DNA of 44,727 nucleotides, taken from JAGAJR01 sp048463395. Lineage in GTDB: Bacteria > Pseudomonadota > Alphaproteobacteria > RF32 > CAG-239. The notes beneath the pieces were generated by a model, which saw only the letters and a program-made list of their open reading frames with translations, was not told the DNA's origin and did not search any database. Below are positions 31,272-40,337 of this stretch, in pieces. The DNA lies in contig DBFWPL010000011.1 of the NCBI GenBank assembly GCA_048463395.1, positions 1 through 44,727 of the forward strand. The letters run 5' to 3'. Both the position numbers and the translations under genes were made by a program. Positions within the stretch are counted from its first letter, which is position 1, and each line of letters opens with the position of its first letter.

Positions 31272-32621
31272 TTATTTTCTCTTTTTGTTAGCCAAAGCTG
31301 CTTTTTTAATCAAGCCTTCATATTGATATGCAATCAAATGAGACTGAAGCTGGCCGACAAAATCCATTGTTACCTGAACCACGATGAGCAAAGTGGTACC
31401 GCCTAACACAAACGGAACAGACAACTTTGAAATCAAAATTTCAGGCAAAATACACAAAGCGGTCAAGTAAAAGGCACCTAAAACGGTTAATCTGGTAATT
31501 ACATAATCCAGATATTCGGCCGTATTTTTCCCCGGACGAATACCGGCAATAAAACCACCATGTTTTTTCAGGTTATCTGCAGTCTCTTCTGGGTTAAATA
31601 CAACAGCCGTATAGAAGAATGCAAAGAAAATAATCAAAAATGCATACAAGAACAAATACAGAGGTTGTCCATGCCCAAGCATCTGACTTAAAGACTGAAC
31701 CCAAGACGGACCGTTTTCAGAAGAAAAGTTGGCAATTGTAATCGGCAGCAACAATAAAGAGCTGGCGAAGATTGGCGGAATAACCCCGGTTGGGTTGATT
31801 TTTAACGGCAAATGAGAATTCTCGGAAGACATCATTCTACCGCCCATTTGTCTCTTCGGATATTGAATGGTGATTTTTCTTTGAGCTCTTTCAACCAAAA
31901 CAATGATATAAATCAAAGCCAAAACCATAGCTAAAAGCATCAAAATCAAAGAAATTGACATAGAACCGACACGACCCAGCTCAAAAGTTTGAGCCAAAGC
32001 TGTCGGCAGGTTGGCAATAATACCCACGGTAATAATTAAAGAAGAACCGTTTCCGACACCGCGAGCCGTAATTTGTTCACCAAGCCAAACAATCATCATT
32101 GTTCCGCCGACCAAAGAAACGATGGTTGTAAATTTAAAGACGAAACCCGGATTAACAACAGCGGACAAACCGGCACTTCCGGTCATGCCTTCCAAACCGA
32201 CGGCAATACCATATCCTTGAATCATCGTGATAAATACCGTCAAGACCTTGGTATAATGAGAGATTTTACGATGTCCGGCTTCTCCGTCTTTCTTCAAAGC
32301 AGCCAAACTAGGAACAACAGATTGCCCTAATTGTAAAATAATGGACGCCGAAATATATGGCATAATGTTCAATGCAAAAATCGTCATACGGGCTAACGCA
32401 CCACCCGCAAACATATTGAACATTCCAAGAATACCGCTCGAATTTTTCGCAAAAACATCTGATAATATTTTTGGATCAATACCAGGTAACGGAACAAATG
32501 TTCCCAAGCGAAAAACAATCAAAGCCAAAACCGTAAACCATAATCTTTTTTTCAGTTCCGTGGCTTTGCTAAAAGCAGACATATCCATATTTGCTGCCAT
32601 TTTATCTGCCAATGATACCAT
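31272..32621 (-). CDS. secY: Protein translocase subunit SecY
   Basis: The protein has 449 residues with ten hydrophobic helices. RLGTFVPLPGIDP near the first helix, the plug region, and the basic cytoplasmic loops AQRKITIQYPKRQ and FNPEETADNLKKHGGF, where SecA and the ribosome bind, are visible. It is the channel of the Sec system in the inner membrane. AAGGA precedes the ATG. A 111-bp gap separates it from rplO. Confidence 0.98.
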   Translation of the reverse strand: MVSLADKMAANMDMSAFSKATELKKRLWFTVLALIVFRLGTFVPLPGIDPKILSDVFAKNSSGILGMFNMFAGGALARMTIFALNIMPYISASIILQLGQSVVPSLAALKKDGEAGHRKISHYTKVLTVFITMIQGYGIAVGLEGMTGSAGLSAVVNPGFVFKFTTIVSLVGGTMMIVWLGEQITARGVGNGSSLIITVGIIANLPTALAQTFELGRVGSMSISLILMLLAMVLALIYIIVLVERAQRKITIQYPKRQMGGRMMSSENSHLPLKINPTGVIPPIFASSLLLLPITIANFSSENGPSWVQSLSQMLGHGQPLYLFLYAFLIIFFAFFYTAVVFNPEETADNLKKHGGFIAGIRPGKNTAEYLDYVITRLTVLGAFYLTALCILPEILISKLSVPFVLGGTTLLIVVQVTMDFVGQLQSHLIAYQYEGLIKKAALANKKRK

Positions 32622-32732
32622 ATTAAAAATCCTTATTTTCTAACTTTTTCAAATTTTATTGATAAAAGAGTCAAAAAGGGCAGATTGATTCTAAGACATG
32701 CTTAAATCAAACTACCCTCTCAAACAATACGA

Positions 32733-33191
32733 TTAAGCTTCGATAAAGTTAACCTTACCGCCAGCTTTTTCAACTGCTGCAACAGCAGCTTTAGATGCTG
32801 AATTTACAGAAATTGTAACACCTGTTGTAATGGCACCGCGAGCCAACAAACGAACACCGTCCAATTCTTTGGAGATAATACCTGCATTCAAAAGAGCAGC
32901 CAAATCAATTGCACTGGCGTTTAACTTGCCGGCATCAACAGCTTTCTGAATAGTATCCAGATTAACAACAGCAAAAACTTTTGCAAACGGATTTTTGAAA
33001 CCACGTTTCGGAAGTCTACGGTAAATAGGCATCTGACCGCCTTCAAACCCATTGATGGAAACACCGGAACGGGATTTCTGACCTTTAACGCCACGACCGC
33101 CTGTTTTACCTTTGCCGCTGCCGATACCACGGGCAACGCGGATGCGGTTTTTTGTAGCACCTTGGTTATCTTTTAATTCATTAAGTTTCAT
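32733..33191 (-). CDS. rplO: 50S ribosomal protein L15
   Basis: The protein has 152 residues. It begins MKLNELKDNQGATKNRIRVARG with the Gly-rich RNA-binding arm GSGKGKTGGRGVKGQKSRSG. The C-terminal domain (LDGVRLLARGAI) is complete. It is a late-binding protein of the large-subunit core. Confidence 0.97.
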   Translation of the reverse strand: MKLNELKDNQGATKNRIRVARGIGSGKGKTGGRGVKGQKSRSGVSINGFEGGQMPIYRRLPKRGFKNPFAKVFAVVNLDTIQKAVDAGKLNASAIDLAALLNAGIISKELDGVRLLARGAITTGVTISVNSASKAAVAAVEKAGGKVNFIEA

Positions 33192-33263
33192 GTTTCTTCA
33201 CCTTAATATTCTAGTAATTGAGTTGGGTAGGCAGTACTGAATAAGCACTGCCTGCCGAAAACT

Positions 33264-33446
33264 CTATTCCTCAACTTTTACCAAGTGAGGGACTTTACGA
33301 ATCATACCACGGATTGAAGGAGTATCTTCTAATTCAACAGTTTTACCCATTTTGTTCAAACCCAAACCGATCAATGTGGCTCTCTGAGTTTCAGGGCGAC
33401 CGATAGGACTTCCCGTCTGAGTAACTTTAATAGTTTTCTTAGACAT
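33264..33446 (-). CDS. rpmD: 50S ribosomal protein L30
   Basis: The protein has 60 residues. TVTQTGSPIGR-like KVTQTGSPIGRPETQ and TLIGLGLNKMGKTVE are the family core. A typical short bacterial L30 that binds 23S rRNA. It starts two bases after rpsE and is followed by a 72-bp gap. Confidence 0.96.
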   Translation of the reverse strand: MSKKTIKVTQTGSPIGRPETQRATLIGLGLNKMGKTVELEDTPSIRGMIRKVPHLVKVEE

Positions 33447-33448
33447 AA

Positions 33449-34012
33449 TTAAGCCTCCTCTTTATCCAATTTAGCATTGGCAGTATTTTCACGACGGCTA
33501 ACAATATCACCGACTTTTTTACCGCGTTTTGCAGCAACCATACGAGGTGAATTGATAGCTTCCAAAGCGTTGAAAGTTGCTTTAATCATATTGTAAGGAT
33601 TATTGGAACCCAAAGATTTTGCAACAACGTCTTGTACACCCAACACTTCAAAAATAGCACGCATCGGACCACCAGCAATAACACCGGTACCGGCAGGAGC
33701 TGTTCTCAAAACAACTTTTCCTGCACCAAAACGACCTTGAATATCGTGGTGAAGAGTTCTGCCCTCACGAAGAGGAATGCGAACCATATTTTTCTTAGCT
33801 TCGTTAGTAGCTTTGGTAATAGCATCAGGAACTTCTGTTGCTTTACCGGAACCGAAACCGACGCGACCTTTCTGATCTCCGACAACAACCAGAGCAGCAA
33901 AGGACATATTGCGTCCGCCTTTAACAGTTTTAGCTACACGATTAACATAAACCAGTTTCTCAACCAGTTCTTCTTTCTTTTCTGCCTTACGACGATCTAC
34001 AGCTTGTGCCAT
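33449..34012 (-). CDS. rpsE: 30S ribosomal protein S5
   Basis: The protein has 187 residues. VYVNRVAKTVKGGRNMSF and VGDQKGRVGFGSGKATEVP form the double-stranded-RNA-binding part, and PAGTGVIAGGPMRAIFE the C-terminal domain. It lies at the mRNA entry and affects decoding accuracy. Polar extensions at both ends are ordinary for Alphaproteobacteria. Confidence 0.97.
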   Translation of the reverse strand: MAQAVDRRKAEKKEELVEKLVYVNRVAKTVKGGRNMSFAALVVVGDQKGRVGFGSGKATEVPDAITKATNEAKKNMVRIPLREGRTLHHDIQGRFGAGKVVLRTAPAGTGVIAGGPMRAIFEVLGVQDVVAKSLGSNNPYNMIKATFNALEAINSPRMVAAKRGKKVGDIVSRRENTANAKLDKEEA

Positions 34013-34023
34013 CTCATAAACTC

Positions 34024-34386
34024 CTAGAATTTCAAACCGGCAGCACGAGCTGCATCAGCCAAAGCTTTAACACGACCGTGATAGATATAACCGCCTCTGT
34101 CAAATACAACTTCGCTGACACCTGACTTAACGGCTCTTTCTGCCACAATTTTACCAATGAAGCTAGCAGCTTCGACTGTAGATGCTTTCTTAACATTTTC
34201 TCTGATTTCTTTTTCCAAAGTAGATGCAGAAACAATGGTCGAACTTTTAGCATCGTCAATAATTTGAGCGTAAATATGCTTACCGCTGCGAAAAACCGAC
34301 AATCTTGGTTTTCCGTTTGCTGCGTTTTTCAAAGCAGTTCTTACGCGAGCTTTTCTTTTATTAAACAAATCTCTTGGCGTATTCAT
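34024..34386 (-). CDS. rplR: 50S ribosomal protein L18
   Basis: The protein has 120 residues. RVRTALKN and KPRLSVFRSGKHIYAQIIDD, then FDRGGYIYHGRVKALADAARAAGLKF, are diagnostic. It binds 5S rRNA together with L5. The basic N-terminal arm is intact. Confidence 0.97.
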   Translation of the reverse strand: MNTPRDLFNKRKARVRTALKNAANGKPRLSVFRSGKHIYAQIIDDAKSSTIVSASTLEKEIRENVKKASTVEAASFIGKIVAERAVKSGVSEVVFDRGGYIYHGRVKALADAARAAGLKF

Positions 34387-34398
34387 TTGAATTTTTCC

Positions 34399-34938
34399 TT
34401 ATTTCTTCTTGCCTTCTTTACGACGGATATCTTCGTCGACATACTTAACGCCTTTACCTTTGTAAGGTTCAGGAGAACGGTATTTGCGAATTTCCGCAGC
34501 AACTTGGCCAACCAGTTGTTTATCAGCACCAGAGACAGTAATTTGGGTCGGAGAAGCACAAGTAATGGAAATGCCTTTAGGAGCATTGAAAATTACATCG
34601 TGGGAAAAACCCAAAGACAATACTAATTTAGAACTGCCTTCTACACGAGCTTTATAACCGACACCAACAAGTTCCATCTCTTTTTTGAAACCTTCGCTGA
34701 CACCTTTAACCAAGGTGTTGATACGGGCACGGGTAGTACCCCAGAGTGTTCTGGCTGTTTTTGATTCAGACAAAGGTGTAACAACAACTTTATTGTCTTC
34801 TAATTTTGCAGCAATATGACTATCGTCAAATGCGTAGCTGAGTTCACCTAATTTACCTTTAGCCGTAACAACGTTGTTATCAACGCTGACTGTTACGCCG
34901 TTAGGGATAATAACAGGATATTTACCTACTCTAGACAT
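34399..34938 (-). CDS. rplF: 50S ribosomal protein L6
   Basis: The protein has 179 residues with two repeated folds. MSRVGKYPVIIPNGVTV at the start and the C-terminal PEPYKGKGVKYVDEDIRRKEGKKK are family hallmarks. It sits near the L7/L12 stalk base and the factor-binding site. Confidence 0.98.
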   Translation of the reverse strand: MSRVGKYPVIIPNGVTVSVDNNVVTAKGKLGELSYAFDDSHIAAKLEDNKVVVTPLSESKTARTLWGTTRARINTLVKGVSEGFKKEMELVGVGYKARVEGSSKLVLSLGFSHDVIFNAPKGISITCASPTQITVSGADKQLVGQVAAEIRKYRSPEPYKGKGVKYVDEDIRRKEGKKK

Positions 34939-34950
34939 CCATTTTCTCCC

Positions 34951-35349
34951 TTAGAATACTTGACAAAGAATTTCGCCGCCGACATTGGCTTTTCTAGCAT
35001 CATGATCGCTCATAACACCGGATGGTGTAGAGATGATAGAAATGCCCAAGCCGTTGTATACTCTCGGCAAATCTTTAACGCTTGAATAAACGCGACGCCC
35101 CGGAGTAGATACACGGTAAATTTCGGTTATAACGGAAGTACCTTCATGGTACTTTAATTGAATACGAAGCTCATCAACACCGGCACGAACATTAACTTTT
35201 TCATATCCGGCAATGTAACCTTCTTTCTTCAAAACTTCTAATACATTTTCACGCAAGCGAGAAGCAGGGGAAACGACCTCATTTTTCTTCGCTCTTTGTG
35301 CGTTTCTAATGCGTGTGAGCATATCGCCCAAAGGATCAGTCATTGACAT
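34951..35349 (-). CDS. rpsH: 30S ribosomal protein S8
   Basis: The protein has 132 residues. MTDPLGDMLTRIRNAQRA and GLGISIISTPSGVMSDHDAR mark the family. The chosen ATG gives MSMTDP; the second ATG two codons on is equally possible. S8 binds the central domain of 16S rRNA and in other bacteria represses the spc operon by binding its mRNA. Confidence 0.97.
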   Translation of the reverse strand: MSMTDPLGDMLTRIRNAQRAKKNEVVSPASRLRENVLEVLKKEGYIAGYEKVNVRAGVDELRIQLKYHEGTSVITEIYRVSTPGRRVYSSVKDLPRVYNGLGISIISTPSGVMSDHDARKANVGGEILCQVF

Positions 35350-35366
35350 AATCTTAATCTCCTACC

Positions 35367-35672
35367 TTACCAGCTTGATTTTACCAATCCAGGAATTTCA
35401 CCGAAACTGGCCATATCTCTTAATTCAACACGGCTGACACCGAATTTCCTGTAATAACTGCGAGAACGTCCGGTAACTTTGCAACGATTTCTAACACGAA
35501 TTTTTGCTGAGTTACGAGGCAATTCTGCCAATTTCAAAGTCGCTTGGAATCTTTCTTCCGGAGAAGCGTTTTTATCCATAACGATATTCTTGAGTTTAAG
35601 ACGACGATTAGCAAATTTTTCTGCCATCTTAACTCTTTTCAAGTTTCTATAAACTGAACTTGTTTTTGCCAT
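35367..35672 (-). CDS. rpsN: 30S ribosomal protein S14, zinc-independent form
   Basis: The protein has 101 residues: the long C-minus form, because the CxxC pairs of the short form are missing. LPRNSAKIRVRNRCKVTGRSR and YYRKFGVSRVELRDMA are conserved. It lies in the head of the small subunit. Confidence 0.97.
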   Translation of the reverse strand: MAKTSSVYRNLKRVKMAEKFANRRLKLKNIVMDKNASPEERFQATLKLAELPRNSAKIRVRNRCKVTGRSRSYYRKFGVSRVELRDMASFGEIPGLVKSSW

Positions 35673-35686
35673 AGTAAAATCCCCGC

Positions 35687-36226
35687 TTATTTCTTATAAG
35701 GTAAGTTAAAACCTGTAAGAAGAGCTTTTGCTTCTTCGTCAGTTTTAGCAGATGTGCAGATAACGATATCCATACCTCTTACATTCTCAACTTTTTCATA
35801 GTTGATTTCCGGGAAGATAATCTGTTCTTTAATACCGAAAGCAAAGTTTCCTTTACCGTCGAAATTTTTTCCGGAAATACCATGGAAGTCTCTGATGCGA
35901 GGCAAAGCCATATTAATCAGTCTTTCAAGGAACTCATACATTCTGTCAGAACGAAGAGTAACTTTACAGCCGATAGGCATACCATCTCTTAACTTAAAAG
36001 TAGCAATAGATTTACGGGCTTTGGTAACGACCGGTTTCTGACCGGCGATTAAAGCCATTTCTTCTACAGCATTGTTAAGTTTCTTTTTGTCTGTAACGGC
36101 ATCACCGACGCCCATGTTCAAGACAATTTTAGTCAACTTAGGAATCTCATGTGGGTTCTGGTAACCGAATTTCTCCACAAGAGATTTCTTTATGACGTTG
36201 TTATATAAATTTTCAAAGTTTGTCAT
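35687..36226 (-). CDS. rplE: 50S ribosomal protein L5
   Basis: The protein has 179 residues. KIVLNMGVGDAVTDKK and MPIGCKVTLRSDRMYEFLE, with the C-terminal MDIVICTSAKTDEEAKALL, are diagnostic. It holds 5S rRNA in the central protuberance and touches P-site tRNA. Confidence 0.98.
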   Translation of the reverse strand: MTNFENLYNNVIKKSLVEKFGYQNPHEIPKLTKIVLNMGVGDAVTDKKKLNNAVEEMALIAGQKPVVTKARKSIATFKLRDGMPIGCKVTLRSDRMYEFLERLINMALPRIRDFHGISGKNFDGKGNFAFGIKEQIIFPEINYEKVENVRGMDIVICTSAKTDEEAKALLTGFNLPYKK

Positions 36227-36241
36227 AAGATTTTCCCTTAC

Positions 36242-36556
36242 TTAGTCGATTACTTGACCGGATTTACGAGCAACGCGTACTTTGTTTCCATCTTTTACGG
36301 TATAACCAACTTTAGTTGCTTTACCATCACTGGTAACCAATGCAACGTTAGAAACATGGATAGGTGCTTCCTTAGTAACAATGCCGCCAGGAGTAGTTTG
36401 GCTAGGCTTCTGGTGAACTTTAACCAGATTAATACCTTGAACAACCACTTTACCCTCTTTAGGCATAGCTTTTACTACTTCACCTGTTTTACCTTTGTCA
36501 TCACCTGACAAGATAACAACTTTATCACCTTTTTTAATTTTCAACTTAAGGCTCAT
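36242..36556 (-). CDS. rplX: 50S ribosomal protein L24
   Basis: The protein has 104 residues. KIKKGDKVVILSGDDKGKTGEV is the KOW motif at the N-terminus, followed by NLVKVHQKP. It starts assembly of the large subunit by binding the 5' end of 23S rRNA. Its ATG shares one base with the rplN stop. Confidence 0.97.
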   Translation of the reverse strand: MSLKLKIKKGDKVVILSGDDKGKTGEVVKAMPKEGKVVVQGINLVKVHQKPSQTTPGGIVTKEAPIHVSNVALVTSDGKATKVGYTVKDGNKVRVARKSGQVID

Positions 36557-36924
36557 TATAACACCTCCGGTGCCAACGAAATAATTTTCATAAATTTCTT
36601 CGCACGCAATTCTCTGGTAACAGGGCCAAAGATACGAGTACCGATCGGCTCACCGTCTTTGTTAATCAGAACAGCGGCATTATTGTCAAAACGGATAACA
36701 GAACCGTCTTTACGTCTAATATCGCTTGCCGTGCGAACGATTACAGCTTTGTGGACATCGCCTTTCTTAACGCGGCCTTTCGGCATAGCATCTTTAACAG
36801 AAACCACGATAACATCACCCACAGAGGCATGCATTCTCTTGGACCCCCCAAGAACCTTTATGCACTGCACCTGACGTGCACCGGAATTATCGGCAACATC
36901 AAGGTTGGTTTGCATCTGTATCAT
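36556..36924 (-). CDS. rplN: 50S ribosomal protein L14
   Basis: The protein has 122 residues. It begins MIQMQTNLDVADNSGARQVQC and contains KVLGGSKRMHASVGDVIVVSV and RIFGPVTRELR. It forms a bridge to the small subunit. The start is unambiguous. Confidence 0.98.
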   Translation of the reverse strand: MIQMQTNLDVADNSGARQVQCIKVLGGSKRMHASVGDVIVVSVKDAMPKGRVKKGDVHKAVIVRTASDIRRKDGSVIRFDNNAAVLINKDGEPIGTRIFGPVTRELRAKKFMKIISLAPEVL

Positions 36925-36942
36925 TTTTTAATTCCTTCTTTT

Positions 36943-37179
36943 CTAGGCGTTATCAACGATTACAGTCCAAGTTTTGGTTTTTGAATAAGGTCTTGATTCT
37001 TCAATCTTGACAATATCACCAATTTTGAACTGATTGTTTTCATCATGAGCAGCATATTTTTTGCTTCTCTTAACGAACTTCTTATAAACAGGGTGCATAA
37101 CCTGACGCTCTACGCTGACCACGACAGTTTTATCCTGTTTATCACTAACAACAACACCTTGAAGAATTCTTTTAGGCAT
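36943..37179 (-). CDS. rpsQ: 30S ribosomal protein S17
   Basis: The protein has 78 residues. MPKRILQGVVVSDKQDKTVVV, then HPVYKKFVKRSKKY and KTKTWTVIVD, mark an OB-fold primary binder of 16S rRNA. Normal length. Confidence 0.97.
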   Translation of the reverse strand: MPKRILQGVVVSDKQDKTVVVSVERQVMHPVYKKFVKRSKKYAAHDENNQFKIGDIVKIEESRPYSKTKTWTVIVDNA

Positions 37180-37192
37180 AATTTTTTACTCC

Positions 37193-37390
37193 CTAACTAT
37201 TCTTCTTGCGCTCAGCAATGAGCGTGTTGATTTTTGCTATTTCACGACGGACTTTTCTTATTACCGCAGTATTTTGAATTTGTCCAGTAGATTGTTGGAT
37301 TCTTAAGTTAAATTGTTCTTTTTTGTTTTCGAGCAATTTAGCTTCCAACTCATCTATCGTCATAGCACGAAGATCTTTTGTCTTTACCAT
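37193..37390 (-). CDS. rpmC: 50S ribosomal protein L29
   Basis: The protein has 65 residues, all helical. MTIDELEAKLLENKKEQFNLR and RKVRREIAKINTLIAERK are diagnostic. It lies by the peptide exit, near the docking site of SRP and trigger factor. Confidence 0.96.
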   Translation of the reverse strand: MVKTKDLRAMTIDELEAKLLENKKEQFNLRIQQSTGQIQNTAVIRKVRREIAKINTLIAERKKNS

Positions 37391-37391
37391 C

Positions 37392-37820
37392 TTATGCTTC
37401 TCCCTTATCAGAATTCAAGCGTTTAACAAACTTGGTCTTGATTGGAAGCTTAGCGGCACCGAGAGCAAACGCTGCACGAGCTGTTTCTTCGTCAATGCCT
37501 TCAGCTTCAAACATGATGCGACCAGGTTTAACTCTTGCACACCAATATTCGATTGAACCTTTACCTTTACCCATACGAACTTCGGCAGGTTTATCGGATA
37601 CAGGAACATCAGGGAAAATACGGATCCATAATCTTCCGGCTCTCTTCATCTGACGTGTAATAGCTCTACGAGCTGCCTCGATTTGGCGAGCGGTAATACG
37701 GTCAGGAGTAAGAGCTTTCAATCCATATGAACCGAAACTTAATTCAGAGCCGCCTTTAGCCAGACCGTGAATACGGCCTTTGTGCTGCTTGCGGAACTTC
37801 AATCTTTTTGGACTTAACAT
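37392..37820 (-). CDS. rplP: 50S ribosomal protein L16
   Basis: The protein has 142 residues. MLSPKRLKFRKQHKGRIHG and the segment RRAITRQMKRAGRLWIRIFPD are fully typical. It shapes the A-site tRNA pocket. It starts 19 bases after rpsC and ends one base before rpmC. Confidence 0.97.
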   Translation of the reverse strand: MLSPKRLKFRKQHKGRIHGLAKGGSELSFGSYGLKALTPDRITARQIEAARRAITRQMKRAGRLWIRIFPDVPVSDKPAEVRMGKGKGSIEYWCARVKPGRIMFEAEGIDEETARAAFALGAAKLPIKTKFVKRLNSDKGEA

Positions 37821-37839
37821 TTTATTCTAACCTCAATTT

Positions 37840-38508
37840 CTATTTTTGTTCAGCCAACTTTTTGTCTTGAGCCATAGGATCGTGAGCCATGATTTCGCCT
37901 TTATAGATCCATACTTTTACGCCGCAAGCACCATAAGTTGTGTGAGCCGTAGAGGTTGCATAATCAATGTCAGCACGCAATGTATGAAGAGGAACACGAC
38001 CTTCACGGTAGTATTCAGTTCTTGCGATTTCAGCACCGCCTAAACGGCCTGAACAGCTAACCTTAATACCTTCTGCACCTAAACGAAGAGCTGACTGCAT
38101 AACGCGTTTCATTGCACGACGGAAAGCAACGCGGCGTTCCAACTGTTGTGCAACTGAATCAGCTACCAATTGTGCATCCAACTCAGGTTTTCTTACTTCC
38201 AGAATGTTCAACTGGACTTCGGAATCAGTCATTTTCTGAATTTCTTTTCTCAAGATTTCAATATCCTGACCCTTTTTACCAATAACAACACCCGGTCTTG
38301 CAGAGTGAATTGTAACTCTGGCTTTTTTGGCAGGACGTTCAATAACGATTCTGCTGACACCGGCCTGAGCCAATTTCTCTTTCAAGAATTCTTTGATTTT
38401 CAAGTCTTCGTGGAGGTAGTCAGTGAACTTGTCATCTGCATACCAACGAGAGTCCCAAGTGCGGTTTACACCCAAACGAAGACCTGTAGGATTTACTTTT
38501 TGTCCCAT
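37840..38508 (-). CDS. rpsC: 30S ribosomal protein S3
   Basis: The protein has 222 residues from the ATG at 38508 (MGQKVNPTGLRLG), seven bases after GGGGAG, which overlaps the rplV stop. An in-frame codon at 38523 would add five residues and overlap rplV. The KH domain includes RPGVVIGKKGQDIE. The C-terminal domain carries GRLGGAEIARTEYYREGRVPL in two parts of the fold. It forms the mRNA entry with S4 and S5. Confidence 0.97.
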   Translation of the reverse strand: MGQKVNPTGLRLGVNRTWDSRWYADDKFTDYLHEDLKIKEFLKEKLAQAGVSRIVIERPAKKARVTIHSARPGVVIGKKGQDIEILRKEIQKMTDSEVQLNILEVRKPELDAQLVADSVAQQLERRVAFRRAMKRVMQSALRLGAEGIKVSCSGRLGGAEIARTEYYREGRVPLHTLRADIDYATSTAHTTYGACGVKVWIYKGEIMAHDPMAQDKKLAEQK

Positions 38509-38512
38509 TAAC

Positions 38513-38887
38513 TTACTCCCCACGCTCTGTTACAACGATGGTCAGGTTGGAGAAAGGCTTCAAAACGCGAGCCCCTCTGCCGCGACCACGTGCGTGCATA
38601 CGTTTCATAACCAAACCTTTACCGACAAATGCTTCGCTTACGAATAACTTGTCAATATTCAACTGATGATTGTTTTCAGCATTAGCAATGGCTGATTGCA
38701 ATACATTCAATGCAACCTTTGCGATTCTCTTCTTAGAGAAGCTGAGTTCGGCAACGGCTTTTTCTGCATTCAGACCGCGGATGGACTGTGCGACCAAGTT
38801 CAGTTTACGAGGGCTGGTGCGAATAGAACTGCAGTAAGCCATAGCTTGATTTGCGTCTAATCTTCTTGCATCTTTAGATTTACTCAT
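38513..38887 (-). CDS. rplV: 50S ribosomal protein L22
   Basis: The protein has 124 residues. RTSPRKLNLVAQSIRGLNAEKA at the start and the tunnel loop with KRMHARGRGRGARVLKPFSN are conserved. The loop lines the exit tunnel and is the place where macrolide resistance mutations occur; it is normal here. Confidence 0.97.
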   Translation of the reverse strand: MSKSKDARRLDANQAMAYCSSIRTSPRKLNLVAQSIRGLNAEKAVAELSFSKKRIAKVALNVLQSAIANAENNHQLNIDKLFVSEAFVGKGLVMKRMHARGRGRGARVLKPFSNLTIVVTERGE

Positions 38888-38889
38888 AA

Positions 38890-39168
38890 TTAACCTCTCT
38901 TAGCCTTTTTGTCTGCTGCATGACCGTAGAATGTACGGGTCGGAGCAAACTCACCGAATTTATGGCCAACCATGTCCTCTGTAACCAAAACAGGGATAAA
39001 TTTATGACCATTATGAACGCCGAAAGTCAAACCAACAAACTGTGGCAACATTGTAGAACGACGAGACCAGATTTTGATCACTTCGTTACGACCGGCTGTT
39101 CTTGCTTTATCAGCTTTCTTTAGAAGATAGCCATCAACAAAAGGTCCTTTCCATACGGAACGTGTCAT
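38890..39168 (-). CDS. rpsS: 30S ribosomal protein S19
   Basis: The protein has 92 residues. MTRSVWKGPFVDGYLLKK, then KIWSRRSTMLPQFVGLTFGVHNG and KFGEFAPTRTFYGH, are diagnostic. It sits in the head with S13. The gene is two bases from rplV. Confidence 0.98.
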   Translation of the reverse strand: MTRSVWKGPFVDGYLLKKADKARTAGRNEVIKIWSRRSTMLPQFVGLTFGVHNGHKFIPVLVTEDMVGHKFGEFAPTRTFYGHAADKKAKRG

Positions 39169-39179
39169 AGCTTTTCTCC

Positions 39180-40016
39180 CTATTTCTTCTTGTTATCATG
39201 ACGAGATCTCATAATGAAACGATCCGTCTTCTTGTTAGAACGAGTTTTAGCACCCTTAGTCGGCTTACCCCAAGCAGATACCGGATGACGACCGCCTGAT
39301 GTACGACCTTCACCACCACCATGCGGGTGATCGACAGGGTTCATGGCAACACCGCGGGACTGAGGTCTGATACCCAGCCAACGAGCACGTCCGGCTTTAC
39401 CAAGAGATTTGTTTTGGTTATCCGGATTAGAAACGGCACCAACGGTTGCCAAGCACTCTTCACGAACGATTCTGAGCTCGCCGGAGCTTAATTTCAATTG
39501 AGCATATCCGGCGTCTTTACCGACAACCTGAGCATAGCATCCGGCAGAACGAACCAATTGGCCGCCTTTTCCGGCTTTGAGCTCAATGTTGTGAATAATG
39601 GTACCGACCGGCATATTCTTCAAAGGCATAGCATTACCCGGTTTAATATCTGCTTTGGAAGCAGAAATAACTTTATCACCGGCTTTTAATCTTTGAGGAG
39701 CCAAAATATAAGCCTTTTCGCCATCTGTATAGCTGATTAAAGCAATGAAAGATGAACGGTTAGGATCATATTCGATTCTCTCAACAGTTGCCTCAACGTC
39801 AAACTTGTTACGTTTGAAGTCGATAATACGTAATTTACGTTTGTGACCGCCACCGATTCTACGGCTTGTTACGTGTCCAAAGTTGTCACGCCCACCGGAC
39901 TTAGTAAGTCCAATTGTCAGAGACTTCTCCGGAGCTCCTTTGTACAACTCGCTTCTGTCAACGATAACGAGCTGGCGGAGACCAGGGGATGTGGGCTTAT
40001 AATTTTTCAAAGCCAT
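39180..40016 (-). CDS. rplB: 50S ribosomal protein L2
   Basis: The protein has 278 residues. MALKNYKPTSPGLRQLVIVD opens it and GVAMNPVDHPHGGGEGRTSGGR contains the His-rich loop next to the peptidyl transferase centre. It is needed for subunit joining. Length is normal. Confidence 0.98.
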   Translation of the reverse strand: MALKNYKPTSPGLRQLVIVDRSELYKGAPEKSLTIGLTKSGGRDNFGHVTSRRIGGGHKRKLRIIDFKRNKFDVEATVERIEYDPNRSSFIALISYTDGEKAYILAPQRLKAGDKVISASKADIKPGNAMPLKNMPVGTIIHNIELKAGKGGQLVRSAGCYAQVVGKDAGYAQLKLSSGELRIVREECLATVGAVSNPDNQNKSLGKAGRARWLGIRPQSRGVAMNPVDHPHGGGEGRTSGGRHPVSAWGKPTKGAKTRSNKKTDRFIMRSRHDNKKK

Positions 40017-40019
40017 GTC

Positions 40020-40337
40020 TTAAATTCCTGTTGTAACATCAATATTTTGACCATCAGCAAGTGTAATCACTGCTTTTTTGTAATCGGAACGCTGTCCGAT
40101 AAAACCTTTAAAGCGTTTTTCCTTGCCGAACTGACGAATAGTATTCACCTTATTTACCTTAACGTTAAAGATTGTCTCAACGGCAGTTTTAACGTCATCT
40201 TTTGAAGCAGATAAAGGAACCAAAAAAGTAACTTTTCCGGCTTCAGAAGAAACCATAGATTTTTCGGTGATAACCGGGCGAACCAGTGTATCGTACATTT
40301 GTGCGGTTACATTGTTTGTCTTATCTGATTTTTTCAT
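40020..40337 (-). CDS. rplW: 50S ribosomal protein L23
   Basis: The protein has 105 residues. LVRPVITEKSMVSSEAGKVTFLV and the flexible loop with KRFKGFIGQRSDYKKA are typical. It sits at the tunnel exit and docks trigger factor and SRP. Its ATG overlaps the rplD stop by four bases. Confidence 0.97.
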   Translation of the reverse strand: MKKSDKTNNVTAQMYDTLVRPVITEKSMVSSEAGKVTFLVPLSASKDDVKTAVETIFNVKVNKVNTIRQFGKEKRFKGFIGQRSDYKKAVITLADGQNIDVTTGI